A stretch of 64,000 nt of DNA from Brevirhabdus sp. (lineage in GTDB: Bacteria; Pseudomonadota; Alphaproteobacteria; Rhodobacterales; Rhodobacteraceae): the NCBI GenBank assembly GCA_024637315.1, contig JAGXFH010000018.1, positions 56,528 to 120,527 on the forward strand. Direction: 5' to 3'. The notes under the pieces were generated by a model. That model saw only the letters and a list, made by a program, of their open reading frames with translations. It was not told the origin of the DNA and searched no databases. Shown in pieces: positions 27,565-37,059 of the stretch. A program made the position numbers and the translations under genes. Within the stretch, counting starts at the first letter, position 1, and each line of letters starts with the position of its first letter.

Positions 27565-29097
27565 TTATAGCGGAATATTGTCGTGCTTTTTCCAGGGGTT
27601 CTTCATCTGCTTGCCGCGCAGGCTGGCAAAGGCACGGCAGATGCGCTTGCGGGTGGCATGCGGCGTGATCACCTCGTCTATGAAGCCTTTTTCGGCGGCG
27701 ACGAACGGATTGGCGAACCGGGCCTCGTAATCCTTGGTGCGATGCGCAATTCTTTCCTTGTCGCGCAGTTCGCTGCGATACAGGATCTCGGTCGCGCCCT
27801 TCGCCCCCATCACCGCGATCTCGGCCGTTGGCCAAGCGTAGTTGAAGTCGCCGCGCAGGTGCTTTGACGCCATCACGTCATAGGCGCCACCGTAAGCCTT
27901 GCGGGTGATCACCGTCACCTTCGGCACCGTCGCCTCGCCATAGGCGAAGAGCAATTTCGCGCCGTGCTTGATGACGCCGCCGTATTCCTGGCTGGTTCCC
28001 GGCAGAAAGCCGGGCACATCGACCAGCGTCAGCACCGGTATCTCGAAGGCGTCGCAGAACCGCACGAACCGGGCGGCCTTGCGGCTGCTGTCGATGTCCA
28101 GACACCCGGCAAGCACCATCGGCTGGTTCGCCACCACGCCCACGGTAGAGCCTTCCAGCCGGATGAAGCCGGTCAGGATGTTTTTGGCGAAGTTTTCCTG
28201 TATCTCGTAGAAATCACCCTCATCGGCCAGTTTGACGATCAGTTCCTTCATGTCATAGGGCGAATTCGGATTGTCCGGGATCAGCGTGTCGAGGCTCATC
28301 TCCATACGGTCGGGGCTGTCGAAGAACGGTCGGACCGGGGGTTTGTCGCGATTGTTGAGCGGTAGAAAATCGACCAGTCGGCGGATTTCCGTCAGCGCCT
28401 CGACATCGTTCTCGAACGCGCCATCCGCGACCGAGGACTTGCGGGTATGAGTCGAGGCTCCGCCCAACTCCTCGGCGGTCACGACTTCGTTCGTCACGGT
28501 CTTCACGACATCGGGCCCGGTGACGAACATGTAGCTTGTGTCTTTCACCATGAAGATGAAATCGGTCATCGCCGGGGAATAGACAGCGCCGCCGGCGCAG
28601 GGGCCCATGATCACGCTGATCTGCGGCACGACTCCGCTGGCCATGATGTTGCGCTGAAAGACTTCCGCGTAGCCGGCCAGGCTGGCAACGCCCTCCTGGA
28701 TCCGCGCGCCGCCCGAATCGTTGATGCCGATGACCGGCGCGCCATTCTGAACCGCCATGTCCATGATCTTGCAGATTTTCTGCGCATGGGTTTCCGAAAG
28801 AGAGCCGCCAAAGACGGTAAAATCCTGGCTGAACAGATAGACCATGCGGCCGTTGATCGTGCCCCAACCCGTAACCACCCCGTCGCCGGCCGGTCGTTCC
28901 TTCTCCATGCCGAAATCCGTGCAGCGATGCGCGACGAACATGTCGAATTCCTCGAAGCTGCCTTCGTCGAGCAACAATTCGACCCGCTCGCGCGCGGTCA
29001 GTTTGCCCTTGCCATGCTGGGCATCGATCCGGTTCTGGCCTCCGCCCAGGCGCGCGGTGTCGCGCCGGGATTCCAGTTCTTCCAGAATATCTTTCAT
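27565..29097 (-). CDS. pccB: Propionyl-CoA carboxylase, beta (carboxyltransferase) subunit
   Basis: A 510-residue carboxyltransferase that moves CO2 from biotin on PccA to propionyl-CoA. Seen: [20 protein letters not shown] at the start, [23 protein letters not shown] near residue 130, [16 protein letters not shown] near 165 (acyl-CoA oxyanion hole), [31 protein letters not shown] near 330, and [49 protein letters not shown] near 375-420 (biotin oxyanion hole). The start at 29097 lies 75-120 bp from the PccR-type sites upstream. Confidence 0.96.
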   Translation of the reverse strand: MKDILEELESRRDTARLGGGQNRIDAQHGKGKLTARERVELLLDEGSFEEFDMFVAHRCTDFGMEKERPAGDGVVTGWGTINGRMVYLFSQDFTVFGGSLSETHAQKICKIMDMAVQNGAPVIGINDSGGARIQEGVASLAGYAEVFQRNIMASGVVPQISVIMGPCAGGAVYSPAMTDFIFMVKDTSYMFVTGPDVVKTVTNEVVTAEELGGASTHTRKSSVADGAFENDVEALTEIRRLVDFLPLNNRDKPPVRPFFDSPDRMEMSLDTLIPDNPNSPYDMKELIVKLADEGDFYEIQENFAKNILTGFIRLEGSTVGVVANQPMVLAGCLDIDSSRKAARFVRFCDAFEIPVLTLVDVPGFLPGTSQEYGGVIKHGAKLLFAYGEATVPKVTVITRKAYGGAYDVMASKHLRGDFNYAWPTAEIAVMGAKGATEILYRSELRDKERIAHRTKDYEARFANPFVAAEKGFIDEVITPHATRKRICRAFASLRGKQMKNPWKKHDNIPL

Positions 29098-29169
29098 GCG
29101 GTGCCTCCCCAATGACTCGGGCTGCAAGCTAATCTGATCGGCGCCGCGCGCAAAGCATTCTCTGGGATA

Positions 29170-29219
29170 TTTGCAAAAGATTGGCAACTGTCCATTTGCA
29201 AATTGCAAATCTGCTAAGT
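29170..29219. promoter_or_regulatory. Probable PccR operator cluster before pccB and the MFS gene
   Basis: Three TTTGCAAA-type half sites: TTTGCAAA at 29170-29177, TTTGCAAA at 29195-29202 and TTGCAAA at 29203-29209, followed by TCTGCTAAG. PccR of Rhodobacter sphaeroides is known to recognise paired TTTGCAAA elements at propionyl-CoA carboxylase promoters. The segment TTGCAAATCTGCTAAG (29204-29219) recurs with two changes in front of pccR. The region is shared by divergent pccB and MFS promoters. Confidence 0.75.
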
Positions 29220-29263
29220 GTCGCTGCCAACTTTCCCTCTTGGATGCGGCGGCCAACCCTTCT

Positions 29264-30493
29264 ATGTCTGCCCGCATGAGCTCTAAACCAGAGGTCCGGT
29301 TTCTGGACCGCAAGACCCCGCCGCATATCCTGACGCTTGTGGTTTTCACCGGGCTGTCCGCAATGGCGATGAACATTTTCCTGCCATCGCTGCCGGCAAT
29401 GACCGCCTATTTCAACACCGACTACCGTGTGATGCAATTGTCCGTGGCGCTGTATCTGGGCGTGAATGCGGCGCTGCAGATCTTCATTGGTCCGATTTCT
29501 GACCGCTATGGCCGTCGCCCGGTTCTTCTATGGGGCTTCGGGCTGTTCCTGGTTGCGACAATGGGATGCATCTTCGCGCCAACAGCCGAGATTTTCCTGG
29601 CTTTCCGGATGGCTCAGGCGGCGGTGGTGGTGGCGATGGTCCTGAGCCGCGCCGTGGTGCGGGACATGGTCCCGCAGGATCAGGCGGCCTCGATGATCGG
29701 GTATGTCACGATGGGCATGGCGATCGTGCCGATGGCAAGCCCGGCACTGGGCGGCTGGCTGGACCAGCATTTCGGCTGGCAAGCAAGCTTCTGGCTTTTG
29801 TTCGTGGCTGGCGGCCTGACAATGTGGCTGATCTGGGCAGATGTCGGCGAGACCAATATCGCCCTGCCAAGCTCGTTCCGCGAGCAGATGCAGGACTATC
29901 CCGAATTGCTGACCTCGCAGCGGTTCTGGGGCTATTGCCTCGCATCGGCCTTCGCATCGGGCGCGTTCTTCGCCTATCTGGGCGGCGCCCCGTTTGTCGG
30001 CACCCAGGTCTTTGGCCTGCAGCCATCGACACTTGGCGTTTTCTTCGGCGCGCCGGCCTTGGGGTATATGGCGGGCAACTTCCTGTCCGGCAGGTTCTCG
30101 GTTCGCGTCGGCGTGAACCGGATGGTGCTTTGGGGGGCGACGCTGTCGACGATCGGCATCTCGATCTCTGTGCTGCTGTTTCTGATCGGCGCGGGAAGCG
30201 TCGCGACTTTCTTCGGCTTCATGATCTTCGTCGGCCTCGGCAATGGCATGGTGCTGCCCAACGCCACCTCGGGCATGCTTTCCGTTCGACCGCGCCTGGC
30301 CGGAACGGCCAGCGGTCTGGGCGGGGCGATCATGATCGGCGGCGGTGCGCTGCTGTCGGCGCTTGCCGGGGTGCTGCTGGTGCCCGAGCGTGGGCCGTTT
30401 CCCCTGCTCTGGATCATGCTGACCGTTTCGATCCTCTCGGTCCTGTCGATCTGGTGGGTGATCGCCCGCGAGCGCCGGGTGGGGATTGCCTGA
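29264..30493 (+). CDS. Bcr/CflA-type multidrug efflux MFS transporter
   Basis: A 409-residue, 12-helix drug/H+ antiporter of the Bcr/CflA subfamily. Seen: the helix 1 motif [22 protein letters not shown] (Bcr family hallmark), motif [17 protein letters not shown] near residue 75, [21 protein letters not shown] near 120, and [20 protein letters not shown] near 160. Substrates are unknown; Bcr homologues export bicyclomycin, sulphonamides or cysteine. The ATG at 29264 is used (29276 is also possible). It lies between pccB and pccR and shares the PccR-type operator, so it may be induced by propionyl-CoA flux. Confidence 0.85.
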   Translation: MSARMSSKPEVRFLDRKTPPHILTLVVFTGLSAMAMNIFLPSLPAMTAYFNTDYRVMQLSVALYLGVNAALQIFIGPISDRYGRRPVLLWGFGLFLVATMGCIFAPTAEIFLAFRMAQAAVVVAMVLSRAVVRDMVPQDQAASMIGYVTMGMAIVPMASPALGGWLDQHFGWQASFWLLFVAGGLTMWLIWADVGETNIALPSSFREQMQDYPELLTSQRFWGYCLASAFASGAFFAYLGGAPFVGTQVFGLQPSTLGVFFGAPALGYMAGNFLSGRFSVRVGVNRMVLWGATLSTIGISISVLLFLIGAGSVATFFGFMIFVGLGNGMVLPNATSGMLSVRPRLAGTASGLGGAIMIGGGALLSALAGVLLVPERGPFPLLWIMLTVSILSVLSIWWVIARERRVGIA

Positions 30494-30498
30494 TGCTG

Positions 30499-30536
30499 TT
30501 TGCAAAGGCTAGATAACAAACTGCAAATTTGCTAAG
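30499..30536 (+). promoter_or_regulatory. Probable PccR autoregulatory site
   Basis: TTTGCAAA at 30499-30506 and CTGCAAATTTGCTAAG at 30521-30536; the latter contains the palindrome GCAAATTTGC (30523-30532) and matches 14 of 16 bases of the site before pccB. It ends 9 bp upstream of the pccR start and overlaps the 3' end of the intergenic region after the MFS gene, which suits negative autoregulation. Confidence 0.7.
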
Positions 30537-30545
30537 GCTGACCTG

Positions 30546-31946
30546 ATGGCAACTCAGAAACTCTATGCCGGGGCGAAACTGCGCGAAACCCGAATGCAGA
30601 TCGGGCTGACGCAAAAGACGTTTGCCGAGAAACTTGGCGTATCCCTGCCCTACCTCAACCAGATGGAAAACAACAACCGCCCGGTTTCGACCGGCGTCGT
30701 TCTGGCGCTGGCGCAGGAATTCGGCTTCGACGTAACTGAACTGTCCACCGGCGATGCCGAACGGATGGTCGCCGACATGCGCGAGGCGCTCGCCGATCCG
30801 GTGTTCGGCGACAATACCCCTCCGCTTGCGGATTTGCGGCTTGCCTCGTCGAACGCGCCGGCATTTGCGCGTGCGTTCCTGGAACTGCACCGCGCCTATC
30901 GGCAAAGCCAGGAACGGCTGGCCTCACTGGATGAGGCGCTTGGCCGGGAAGACAGTTCGATCCGGCCAAGCCCGTGGGAAGAGGTGCGCGACTTCTTCCA
31001 TTATTGCGACAACTACATCGACGCGGTCGATCGCGCGGCAGAGCATTTCGTCGCGTCGAAAAGCCGGGCCGGAGACCCGCTGGAGGCGGCGCTTCAGGTG
31101 CTGGACAAGCTCGGCGTCACGCAGGGGGTCGCCAGACAGGATGCCCTGCGCAGCTACGATGCCGACGCCAAGCGGTTGAGCCTGTCGCGATCGGCGGCCA
31201 GCGCCACGCAGAGGTTCCAACTGCTGCATCAGATCGCCTTGCTGACGCAGAATGACCTGCTTGAGGCGACGTTGGATCTTGCCCGGTTCCAGTCCGAAGA
31301 GGCTCGCGCCATCGCCAAGATCGGCCTTGCAAACTACTATGCCGGGGCGGCGCTGATGCCCTACCGCGCGTTTCAGGAAGCAGCCGAGGAAACCCGGCAT
31401 GACCTTGAACGGCTGGCCGATATCTTCGGGGCATCGATCGAACAGGTCGCGCATCGGCTGTCGACACTGCAAAGGCCGGGCGCAAAAGGCATTCCGTTCT
31501 ATTTCGTTCGGGTCGATCAGGCCGGAACCATCACCAAGCGTCATTCCGCGACGCGGCTGCAATTTGCCCGTTTCGGTGGCGCATGCCCGCTATGGAACGT
31601 CCATCAGGCCTTCGAGACTCCGGGGCGGTTCCTGCGGCAACTGGCTGAAACGCCGGACGGTGTGCGGTACGTCTGCCTTGCGCGGGATGTCTCGAAACCC
31701 GGTGGGTCGTATCATGCGCCGGTGCGCCGCTACGCGATCGGCCTGGGTTGTGAAGTGCAGCATGCCCGGCGACTGGTCTATGCCGATGATCTGGACGTGA
31801 CCAAACCTGCAGCCTTCGAACCGATCGGGATTTCCTGTCGGATATGCGAGCGCAAGGCCTGCCATCAAAGATCGGTGCCGCCGCTGGAAAGCCGCCTGAC
31901 CGTCGATCCGGATCGTCGCGGCGTATTGCCCTATGTGATCGAGTAG
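30546..31946 (+). CDS. pccR: Short-chain fatty acyl-CoA regulator PccR
   Basis: A 466-residue ScfR-family transcription factor. Layout: N-terminal XRE helix-turn-helix (residues about 8-63; KLRETRMQIGLTQKTFAEKLGVSLPYLNQMENNNRPVS), a central IrrE/ImmA-like peptidase-derived region (about 150-290; the HEIG-type metal motif is not intact, reading RFQLLHQIALLT), and a C-terminal DUF2083-type domain ending in ISCRICERKACHQRSVPP with three Cys. R. sphaeroides PccR activates pccB-type genes when propionyl-CoA is present and represses its own gene. The location two genes from pccB and the two TTTGCAAA operators support the same role. Confidence 0.9.
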   Translation: MATQKLYAGAKLRETRMQIGLTQKTFAEKLGVSLPYLNQMENNNRPVSTGVVLALAQEFGFDVTELSTGDAERMVADMREALADPVFGDNTPPLADLRLASSNAPAFARAFLELHRAYRQSQERLASLDEALGREDSSIRPSPWEEVRDFFHYCDNYIDAVDRAAEHFVASKSRAGDPLEAALQVLDKLGVTQGVARQDALRSYDADAKRLSLSRSAASATQRFQLLHQIALLTQNDLLEATLDLARFQSEEARAIAKIGLANYYAGAALMPYRAFQEAAEETRHDLERLADIFGASIEQVAHRLSTLQRPGAKGIPFYFVRVDQAGTITKRHSATRLQFARFGGACPLWNVHQAFETPGRFLRQLAETPDGVRYVCLARDVSKPGGSYHAPVRRYAIGLGCEVQHARRLVYADDLDVTKPAAFEPIGISCRICERKACHQRSVPPLESRLTVDPDRRGVLPYVIE

Positions 31947-32028
31947 GCGGCAAAGATGCGGCCCCGGCCTTTACGGCTTGGGGCTACACCTCTAAGGATT
32001 TTCGATAGTAGCCGCTCGGGAGGGAACG

Positions 32029-32481
32029 ATGGAACTCAAGGGAACCCGCACGATCGCCGCGGACCGCGCAACGGTGTGGAAGCACCTGAACGATGCCGAA
32101 ACCCTGAAGGCCTGCATTCCTGGATGCCAGGAACTGACAGGCAACCCCGAAGACGGGTTTGAAGCGGTCGTCAAACAGAAGGTCGGGCCGGTCAAGGCGA
32201 CCTTCAAGGGCAAGGTCACGCTGTCGGACATCGTCGAGGGACAAAGCTACAAGATCACCGGCGAAGGCTCTGGCGGCGTTGCAGGATTTGCCAAGGGCGG
32301 CGCTGATGTCTCGCTTGCCGATGTCGATGAAGGCACCGAACTGAGCTATGTCGCCGAGGCCAAGGTCGGAGGCAAGATCGCACAGCTGGGAAGCCGTCTG
32401 ATCGATGGCTTTGCGCGCAAGATGGCCGACAGCTTCTTTGACAACTTCCGCGCCGAAGTCGAAGGCCCCGCCAAGGACTGA
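32029..32481 (+). CDS. SRPBCC / CoxG-family protein
   Basis: A 150-residue START-like hydrophobic-pocket protein of the CoxG family (carbon monoxide dehydrogenase subunit G). Seen: GTRTIAADRATVWKHLNDAETLKACIPGCQELT at the N-terminus, VGPVKATFKGKVTLSD near residue 52, YKITGEGSGGVAGFAKGGADVSL near 77, and GGKIAQLGSRLIDGFARKMADSFFDNF near the end, all standard. In Oligotropha CoxG helps attach CO dehydrogenase to the membrane, but here no cox genes are adjacent and the family is wider than that. The start has an AGGGAAC ribosome site. It stands alone. Confidence 0.88.
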   Translation: MELKGTRTIAADRATVWKHLNDAETLKACIPGCQELTGNPEDGFEAVVKQKVGPVKATFKGKVTLSDIVEGQSYKITGEGSGGVAGFAKGGADVSLADVDEGTELSYVAEAKVGGKIAQLGSRLIDGFARKMADSFFDNFRAEVEGPAKD

Positions 32482-32533
32482 GCTGAAATGCCAGTGCCCC
32501 GACGACGCCCCCGCGACGGCGCGGGCGCTGCGG

Positions 32534-32779
32534 TCAGTCGACCTTTTTCGACAGGATCTGCCAGATCTCGTCCTTCAGCGCGAGACGCTGCTTGCGGAGA
32601 GTCGCCTCATGCAGGTCATCGGTGGGTTCCACATTTGTCTCGGCGCGGTGCACCGCACGATTCACCTCATGGTAATCATCGACCAGCCTGGCAAAATGAT
32701 GATCGGTCTGTTTCAGGGCGCTGATGCGTTCCGCCTCGGCGGGGAATTCGTCGGCAAGCTCGTGCGGGGTATGGCTCAT
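32534..32779 (-). CDS. YdcH/DUF465 family small protein
   Basis: An 81-residue, highly charged helical-hairpin protein. Seen: FPAEAERISALKQTDHHFARLVDDYHEVNRAVHRAET and ATLRKQRLALKDEIWQILSK, which is the DUF465 coiled-coil signature. The function of the family is unknown. The ATG at 32779 is preceded by a strong GGAGG. It converges on the CoxG-like gene. Confidence 0.88.
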   Translation of the reverse strand: MSHTPHELADEFPAEAERISALKQTDHHFARLVDDYHEVNRAVHRAETNVEPTDDLHEATLRKQRLALKDEIWQILSKKVD

Positions 32780-33012
32780 GTGGTCCTCCGGTGACTGTTT
32801 CAACGCCACGCTAGAGGCCAACGAGCGGGCCGACCTTGATCCCGGTCAAATCGGGATCGCATAATCGATCCGCCTTACCGCCCGCAATCCGGCTGCTGGC
32901 GGCAATCGGATCGCCATTTGCATCGCAAGGCGTTAGATTGCACCGATGTCAGACCGGAATCGCCTGCACCTTCACTTTTTCGCGCTGGACAAACGGTGAC
33001 ATTGTATTTTTA

Positions 33013-33028
33013 TTGACTGAACAATCAA
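33013..33028 (+). promoter_or_regulatory. BetI-like operator upstream of choX
   Basis: TTGACTGAACAATCAA is an imperfect palindrome (TTGAyTG..CArTCAA) centred 29 bp before the choX start. It resembles the TTGATTG-N2-CAATCAA type of site bound by the choline-sensing repressor BetI; this match is from memory and not tested. No betI gene is in the window. Confidence 0.5.
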
Positions 33029-33048
33029 GAAAAACAGGGAGCTTGCAC

Positions 33049-33975
33049 ATGAAACTCAAACTGACCCTATCGGCCCTCGCGCTGACGGTATTCTCAACAC
33101 CCGCGCTGGCCGACTGCGAGACGGTCGTGTTCTCGGATGTCGGCTGGACGGACATTACCGCAACGACAGCCGCGACGACCGTGCTGCTCGAAGCGCTGGG
33201 ATATGGCACGGACATCAAGGTTCTGTCGGTGCCGGTTACCTATACCGCGATGGCAGAGAGCGACATCGACGTTTTCCTCGGCAACTGGATGCCGACGATG
33301 GAGGCCGATATCGCCCCCTACCGCGACGCAGGAACCGTCGATACCGTCCGCGCCAATCTTGAAGGCGCCAAGTACACGCTGGCCGTCAACAAGGCTGCGG
33401 CTGATCTAGGGATCACCAGCTTCGCCGACATCGCTGCCCACAAGGACGCGCTTGATGGCCGGATCTACGGCATCGAGCCGGGAAATGACGGCAACAGGCT
33501 GATCATGGACATGATCGGTGCGGATGCGTTCGGGCTGACCGGGTTCGAAGTTGTCGAAAGCTCCGAGCAGGGCATGCTGGCGCAGGTCGCCAAGGCGGAT
33601 CGCGGCGGCGACCCGGTGGTGTTTCTGGGCTGGGAGCCGCATCCGATGAACGCGAATTACGAGCTGACCTATCTGGAGGGCGGGGACGACTGGTTCGGCC
33701 CCAATCTGGGCGGCGCGACGGTTTACACCAACACATCTGCCGGCTTTGTCGAGGAATGTCCGAATGTCGGGAAGCTGTTGAACAACCTCGAATTCACCCT
33801 TGCGATGGAAAACGAGATCATGGGCGCGATCCTGGATGACGGGCAGGACCCGGCAGAGGCCGCGACAGCGTGGCTGACCGCCAATCCCGGCGTCCTCGAT
33901 GGTTGGCTGGACGGCGTCACCGCCAAGGATGGCGGCGACGCGATGGCAGCGGTAAAGGCTGAACTTGGCCTGTAA
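33049..33975 (+). CDS. choX: Choline ABC transporter, substrate-binding protein ChoX
   Basis: A 308-residue periplasmic binding protein. Signal peptide MKLKLTLSALALTVFSTPALA with cleavage before DCETV. The mature protein has the choline/betaine pattern: VVFSDVGWTDITATTAATTVLLEALGY, the aromatic cage segments DVFLGNWMPTMEADI and GWEPHPMNANYELTYLEGGDDWFGPN, and GIEPGNDGNRLIMDMI. These match Sinorhizobium ChoX rather than glycine-betaine ProX. It is the first gene of choX-choW-choV; a hairpin separates it from choW, consistent with higher expression of the binding protein. Confidence 0.92.
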   Translation: MKLKLTLSALALTVFSTPALADCETVVFSDVGWTDITATTAATTVLLEALGYGTDIKVLSVPVTYTAMAESDIDVFLGNWMPTMEADIAPYRDAGTVDTVRANLEGAKYTLAVNKAAADLGITSFADIAAHKDALDGRIYGIEPGNDGNRLIMDMIGADAFGLTGFEVVESSEQGMLAQVAKADRGGDPVVFLGWEPHPMNANYELTYLEGGDDWFGPNLGGATVYTNTSAGFVEECPNVGKLLNNLEFTLAMENEIMGAILDDGQDPAEAATAWLTANPGVLDGWLDGVTAKDGGDAMAAVKAELGL

Positions 33976-33979
33976 GCCA

Positions 33980-34004
33980 GACGGGCGGCTTACCGCCCGT
34001 CTTC
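33980..34004 (+). terminator. Strong hairpin between choX and choW
   Basis: GACGGGCGG (33980-33988) and CCGCCCGTC (33993-34001) form a perfect 9-bp stem with a 4-nt CTTA loop, followed by TTCTGT. It starts 5 bp after the choX stop. The T tract is short, so it may act as a partial terminator or as an mRNA-stabilising hairpin that raises choX over choWV. Confidence 0.7.
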
Positions 34005-34212
34005 TGTCGCCCGGGCCTCAGCGCGTCGTCGATCCCGGTGGCGCGCTGACAAGCGTAGCGGTCGGTCGCCTCGTCCGGCCCCGTCCCGAAGCACGACCGG
34101 CTCCCTGGCGACAGCGGGCAGGCAGCAAGCGCGATCCCGGTCGTGATCCGCTTCGCTCGGGTGACCCCGGCACTACATCCGGGTCAAGCGTCTGCAACCG
34201 GGGAGCGCAGTG

Positions 34213-35049
34213 ATGGACTGGCTGACGGAATCGAAAATTCCGATCGGGGCGACCGCCAAGAGAGGCTTCGATTGGTTGCAGGACAATTTCGCGTGGTTCT
34301 TCGACAGGTTGTCGGACGCGATGGAGGACAGGCTGCTGGCCGGGATCGAGTGGCTGTTGCAGGCTCCGCCCGCCTACGTCATCATCGCGATCTTCGTCGC
34401 GCTGACATGGGTCATTCAACGCAACTGGAAAGCCTGCCTGATCGTTCTGCTGGGCTTCCTGTTCATCCTCAATCAAGGCTACTGGAAAGAAACCACCGAA
34501 AGCCTGACGCTGGTTCTGTCGTCCTGCCTTGTCTGCATGGGCCTCGGCGTTCCGATCGGCATTGCCGCCGCGCATCGGCCAAGGCTCTACCGCGCGATGC
34601 GGCCGGTGCTTGACCTGATGCAGACGCTGCCCACCTTCGTCTACCTGATCCCGACGGTGATCCTGTTCGGCATCGGCGTGTCGGCAGGGCTGATCGCGAC
34701 GATCATATTCGTGATCCCCGCCGCGATCCGGCTGACGCAGCTGGGGGTGGCACAAACCCCGCGGCCTTTGCTTGAGGCGGCTCAGGCCTTTGGCGCGACG
34801 CCGCGTCAGGTCCTGTGGAAGGTCGAACTGCCGGCAGCCTTTCCGCAGATCATGACGGGGTTGAATCAAACCATCATGCTGTCGCTGTCGATGGTGGTCA
34901 TCGCGGGTCTGGTCGGGGCGGCAGGGCTTGGCATCCCGGTTGTCCGGGCACTGAACTCGGTCAACCCGGCACTCGGGTTCGAGTCCGGTCTGGTCATCGT
35001 CGTCGTCGCCATCGTCCTTGACACCATGCTGCGGGTGGATCGCGAATGA
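34213..35049 (+). CDS. choW: Choline ABC transporter, permease ChoW
   Basis: A 278-residue ProW-type permease. Seen: an N-terminal cytoplasmic/amphipathic part (SKIPIGATAKRGFDWLQDNFAWFFDRLSDAMED), about six membrane helices, the PVLDLMQTLPTFVYLIPTVILFGIG motif near residue 137, and the EAA loop LEAAQAFGATPRQVLWKVELPAAFPQIMTGLNQTIMLSLSMVVIAGLVGA near 190-235 that contacts the ATPase. The ATG at 34213 follows GGGAGCG; a GTG directly in front is also possible. The stop overlaps choV as ATGA. Confidence 0.92.
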   Translation: MDWLTESKIPIGATAKRGFDWLQDNFAWFFDRLSDAMEDRLLAGIEWLLQAPPAYVIIAIFVALTWVIQRNWKACLIVLLGFLFILNQGYWKETTESLTLVLSSCLVCMGLGVPIGIAAAHRPRLYRAMRPVLDLMQTLPTFVYLIPTVILFGIGVSAGLIATIIFVIPAAIRLTQLGVAQTPRPLLEAAQAFGATPRQVLWKVELPAAFPQIMTGLNQTIMLSLSMVVIAGLVGAAGLGIPVVRALNSVNPALGFESGLVIVVVAIVLDTMLRVDRE

Positions 35050-36068
35050 ACGCTGTTGAATTCGACAAGGTCTCGATCGTTTTCGGCGATCATCCGGCAA
35101 CCGCCCTGCCCCTGATGGATCAGGGTCAGAGCCGCGAGGAAATCCAGACCGCAACGGGTCAGGTCCTGGGTGTGCACGACTGCTCGCTCGAGGTCGGCGA
35201 GGGTGAGCTACTGGTGCTGATGGGGTTGTCGGGCTCTGGCAAGTCGACGCTGCTGCGCGCGGTCAACGGGTTGAACCCGGTTGCGCGCGGGGAAGCTCGG
35301 GTAAGGGCCGGCGGCAAGATGACCTCGGTCACCCATGCCGACAAGGCGACTCTGCGCAGGTTGCGCCTGAACACGATTGCGATGGTGTTCCAGCAGTTCG
35401 GCCTTCTGCCGTGGCGCACGGTGGCCGAGAATGTCGGGCTGGGGCTGGAACTGGGCGGCATGCCCAGGGCCGCGCGCATCGCCAAGGTCAGCGAGCAGTT
35501 GGAACTTGTCGGCCTGTCGGGCTGGGCGGACCGCAAGGTGGGCGAGTTGTCGGGCGGCATGCAGCAGCGCGTCGGCCTTGCCCGCGCCTTTGCGACGGAT
35601 GCCCCCATCCTGCTGATGGACGAGCCGTTTTCGGCGCTCGATCCGCTGATCCGGGCGCGGCTGCAGGACGAGTTGCTGGACCTCCAGCAGAAGCTGAAAC
35701 GCACGATCATCTTCGTCAGTCACGATCTGGACGAGGCGTTCAAGCTGGGCAACCGGATCGCCATCATGGAAGGCGGGCGCATCGTGCAGTGCGGCACCCC
35801 GCGCGATATCTTCACCGAGCCGGCGAATGAATATGTCGCCGATTTCGTGGCGCATATGAACCCGCTCGGCGTCCTGTGCGCGCGCGACGTGATGGAACCT
35901 GCGGACAAGAAACCCGCCGAGACGGTGGGGCCGGACGAGATGATCCACAGCGTGATGGAGCGGGTTCACGCCACCGGAAATCCCGTTGGCGTGGTCGAGG
36001 ACGGCAAGCTTCTGGGTCAGATCACCAAGGATACCGTGCTGGCGAAACTGCTCGATCCGCGCGGCTGA
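35046..36068 (+). CDS. choV: Choline ABC transporter, ATPase ChoV
   Basis: A 340-residue ATPase of the glycine-betaine/choline type. Seen: Walker A MGLSGSGKSTLL near residue 60, Q-loop FQQFGLLPWRTVAENV near 117, signature ELSGGMQQRVGLARA near 170, Walker B ILLMDEPFSALDPL near 190, switch SHDLDEA near 220, then a C-terminal extension of about 90 residues with one CBS-like unit (VMERVHATGNPVGVVEDGKLLGQIT) that in related transporters senses ionic strength. betA, betB and betC, which often follow, are absent. Confidence 0.93.
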   Translation: MNAVEFDKVSIVFGDHPATALPLMDQGQSREEIQTATGQVLGVHDCSLEVGEGELLVLMGLSGSGKSTLLRAVNGLNPVARGEARVRAGGKMTSVTHADKATLRRLRLNTIAMVFQQFGLLPWRTVAENVGLGLELGGMPRAARIAKVSEQLELVGLSGWADRKVGELSGGMQQRVGLARAFATDAPILLMDEPFSALDPLIRARLQDELLDLQQKLKRTIIFVSHDLDEAFKLGNRIAIMEGGRIVQCGTPRDIFTEPANEYVADFVAHMNPLGVLCARDVMEPADKKPAETVGPDEMIHSVMERVHATGNPVGVVEDGKLLGQITKDTVLAKLLDPRG

Positions 36069-36107
36069 TCTTCTCGCGGGCTCCCGCCCCGCATCATCGG
36101 CCGCTTC

Positions 36108-37010
36108 TCAGATCTTGGTGGCGATATGACTTGGAGTTATCGCGCGCCGCTTCAGCACCGCCTCGCGCCAGGTGATGAAGCTGACCGAGCCCAGAATGAT
36201 CACCCCACCAAGGACCACCCAGGCATCTACCGACTCGCCGAAGACCAGCGCCCCCAAGGCGACGGCCCAGACCAGCTGCAGGAACGTGACCGGCTGCGTC
36301 ACCGTCACCGGCGCGGCGGCGAAGGCCAGCGTCATGGTGAAATGCCCGGCGGTGGCGAAGAAGGCCACAAGGAACATCCAGCCGAGCTGTGCCAGGGTCG
36401 GCGTCACCCAGACGGCCGCGGCGAACGGCGCCAGCCCGATCGTGACCGTGACCGACAGCATTCCGACCACCACGGCGGCACTCGCCCGGCCAGACATCAG
36501 CTTGGCGATCAGATAGGATGCCCCGAACAGCATCGCCGTGCCCAGCATCGCGATATGGCCAGGGGAGACCTCGCGAAACCCGGGGCGCAGGATCACCAGT
36601 GCACCGACCAGCGCCGCCACGACGGCAAGAATGCGGCGGGCGGCAAGAGTTTCGCCCAGAAACAGGGCGGCACCAAGGGTCACGTAGACCGGCGACAGGT
36701 AGTTCATCGCCGTGACCTCGGCCAAGGGAATTTGGGTCATCGCGTAGAACCACAGGAGCACGCCCAGCGTATGCACGACCCCGCGCGCACCGAACAGCCA
36801 CAGCGATTGCCGCGAGAGGCCGGCGCGCAGCATCGGGCCGAGCATCGGGATCAGAAAGACCAGCCCCAGAAGATAGCGCAGGAATGCCGCCTCTGCCGCC
36901 GGCAACCCGCTGCCGACATGTTTGACAATGGCGGTGACAGCGACAAAATTGGCGCCGGTCACCAGCATCCAGAGTATGCCGGCAAGCGGGCGATCGGCGC
37001 TGTGGGTCAT
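36108..37010 (-). CDS. DMT-superfamily (EamA) permease
   Basis: A 300-residue permease with ten helices in two EamA repeats. Seen: GILWMLVTGANFVAVTAIVKHVG (helix 1), RYLLGLVFLIPML, the end of repeat one at LFLGETLAARRILAVVAALVGALVILRPG near residue 125-155, and the second repeat closing with ALVFGESVDAWVVLGGVIILGSVSFITWREAVLKRR. It resembles S-adenosylmethionine/aromatic metabolite permeases, but the substrate is unknown. The ATG at 37010 is used. It converges on choV. Confidence 0.85.
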   Translation of the reverse strand: MTHSADRPLAGILWMLVTGANFVAVTAIVKHVGSGLPAAEAAFLRYLLGLVFLIPMLGPMLRAGLSRQSLWLFGARGVVHTLGVLLWFYAMTQIPLAEVTAMNYLSPVYVTLGAALFLGETLAARRILAVVAALVGALVILRPGFREVSPGHIAMLGTAMLFGASYLIAKLMSGRASAAVVVGMLSVTVTIGLAPFAAAVWVTPTLAQLGWMFLVAFFATAGHFTMTLAFAAAPVTVTQPVTFLQLVWAVALGALVFGESVDAWVVLGGVIILGSVSFITWREAVLKRRAITPSHIATKI

Positions 37011-37059
37011 GGCGCCACATGACCCTGATCGGGGCGAAGGCGCAAGTCCGAACAAAGCC

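Noticed and set aside
32495..32533. GC-rich hairpin between the CoxG-like and YdcH genes as terminator
   Set aside because: CCCGCG-ACGG-CGCGGG can pair but no T run follows on either strand.
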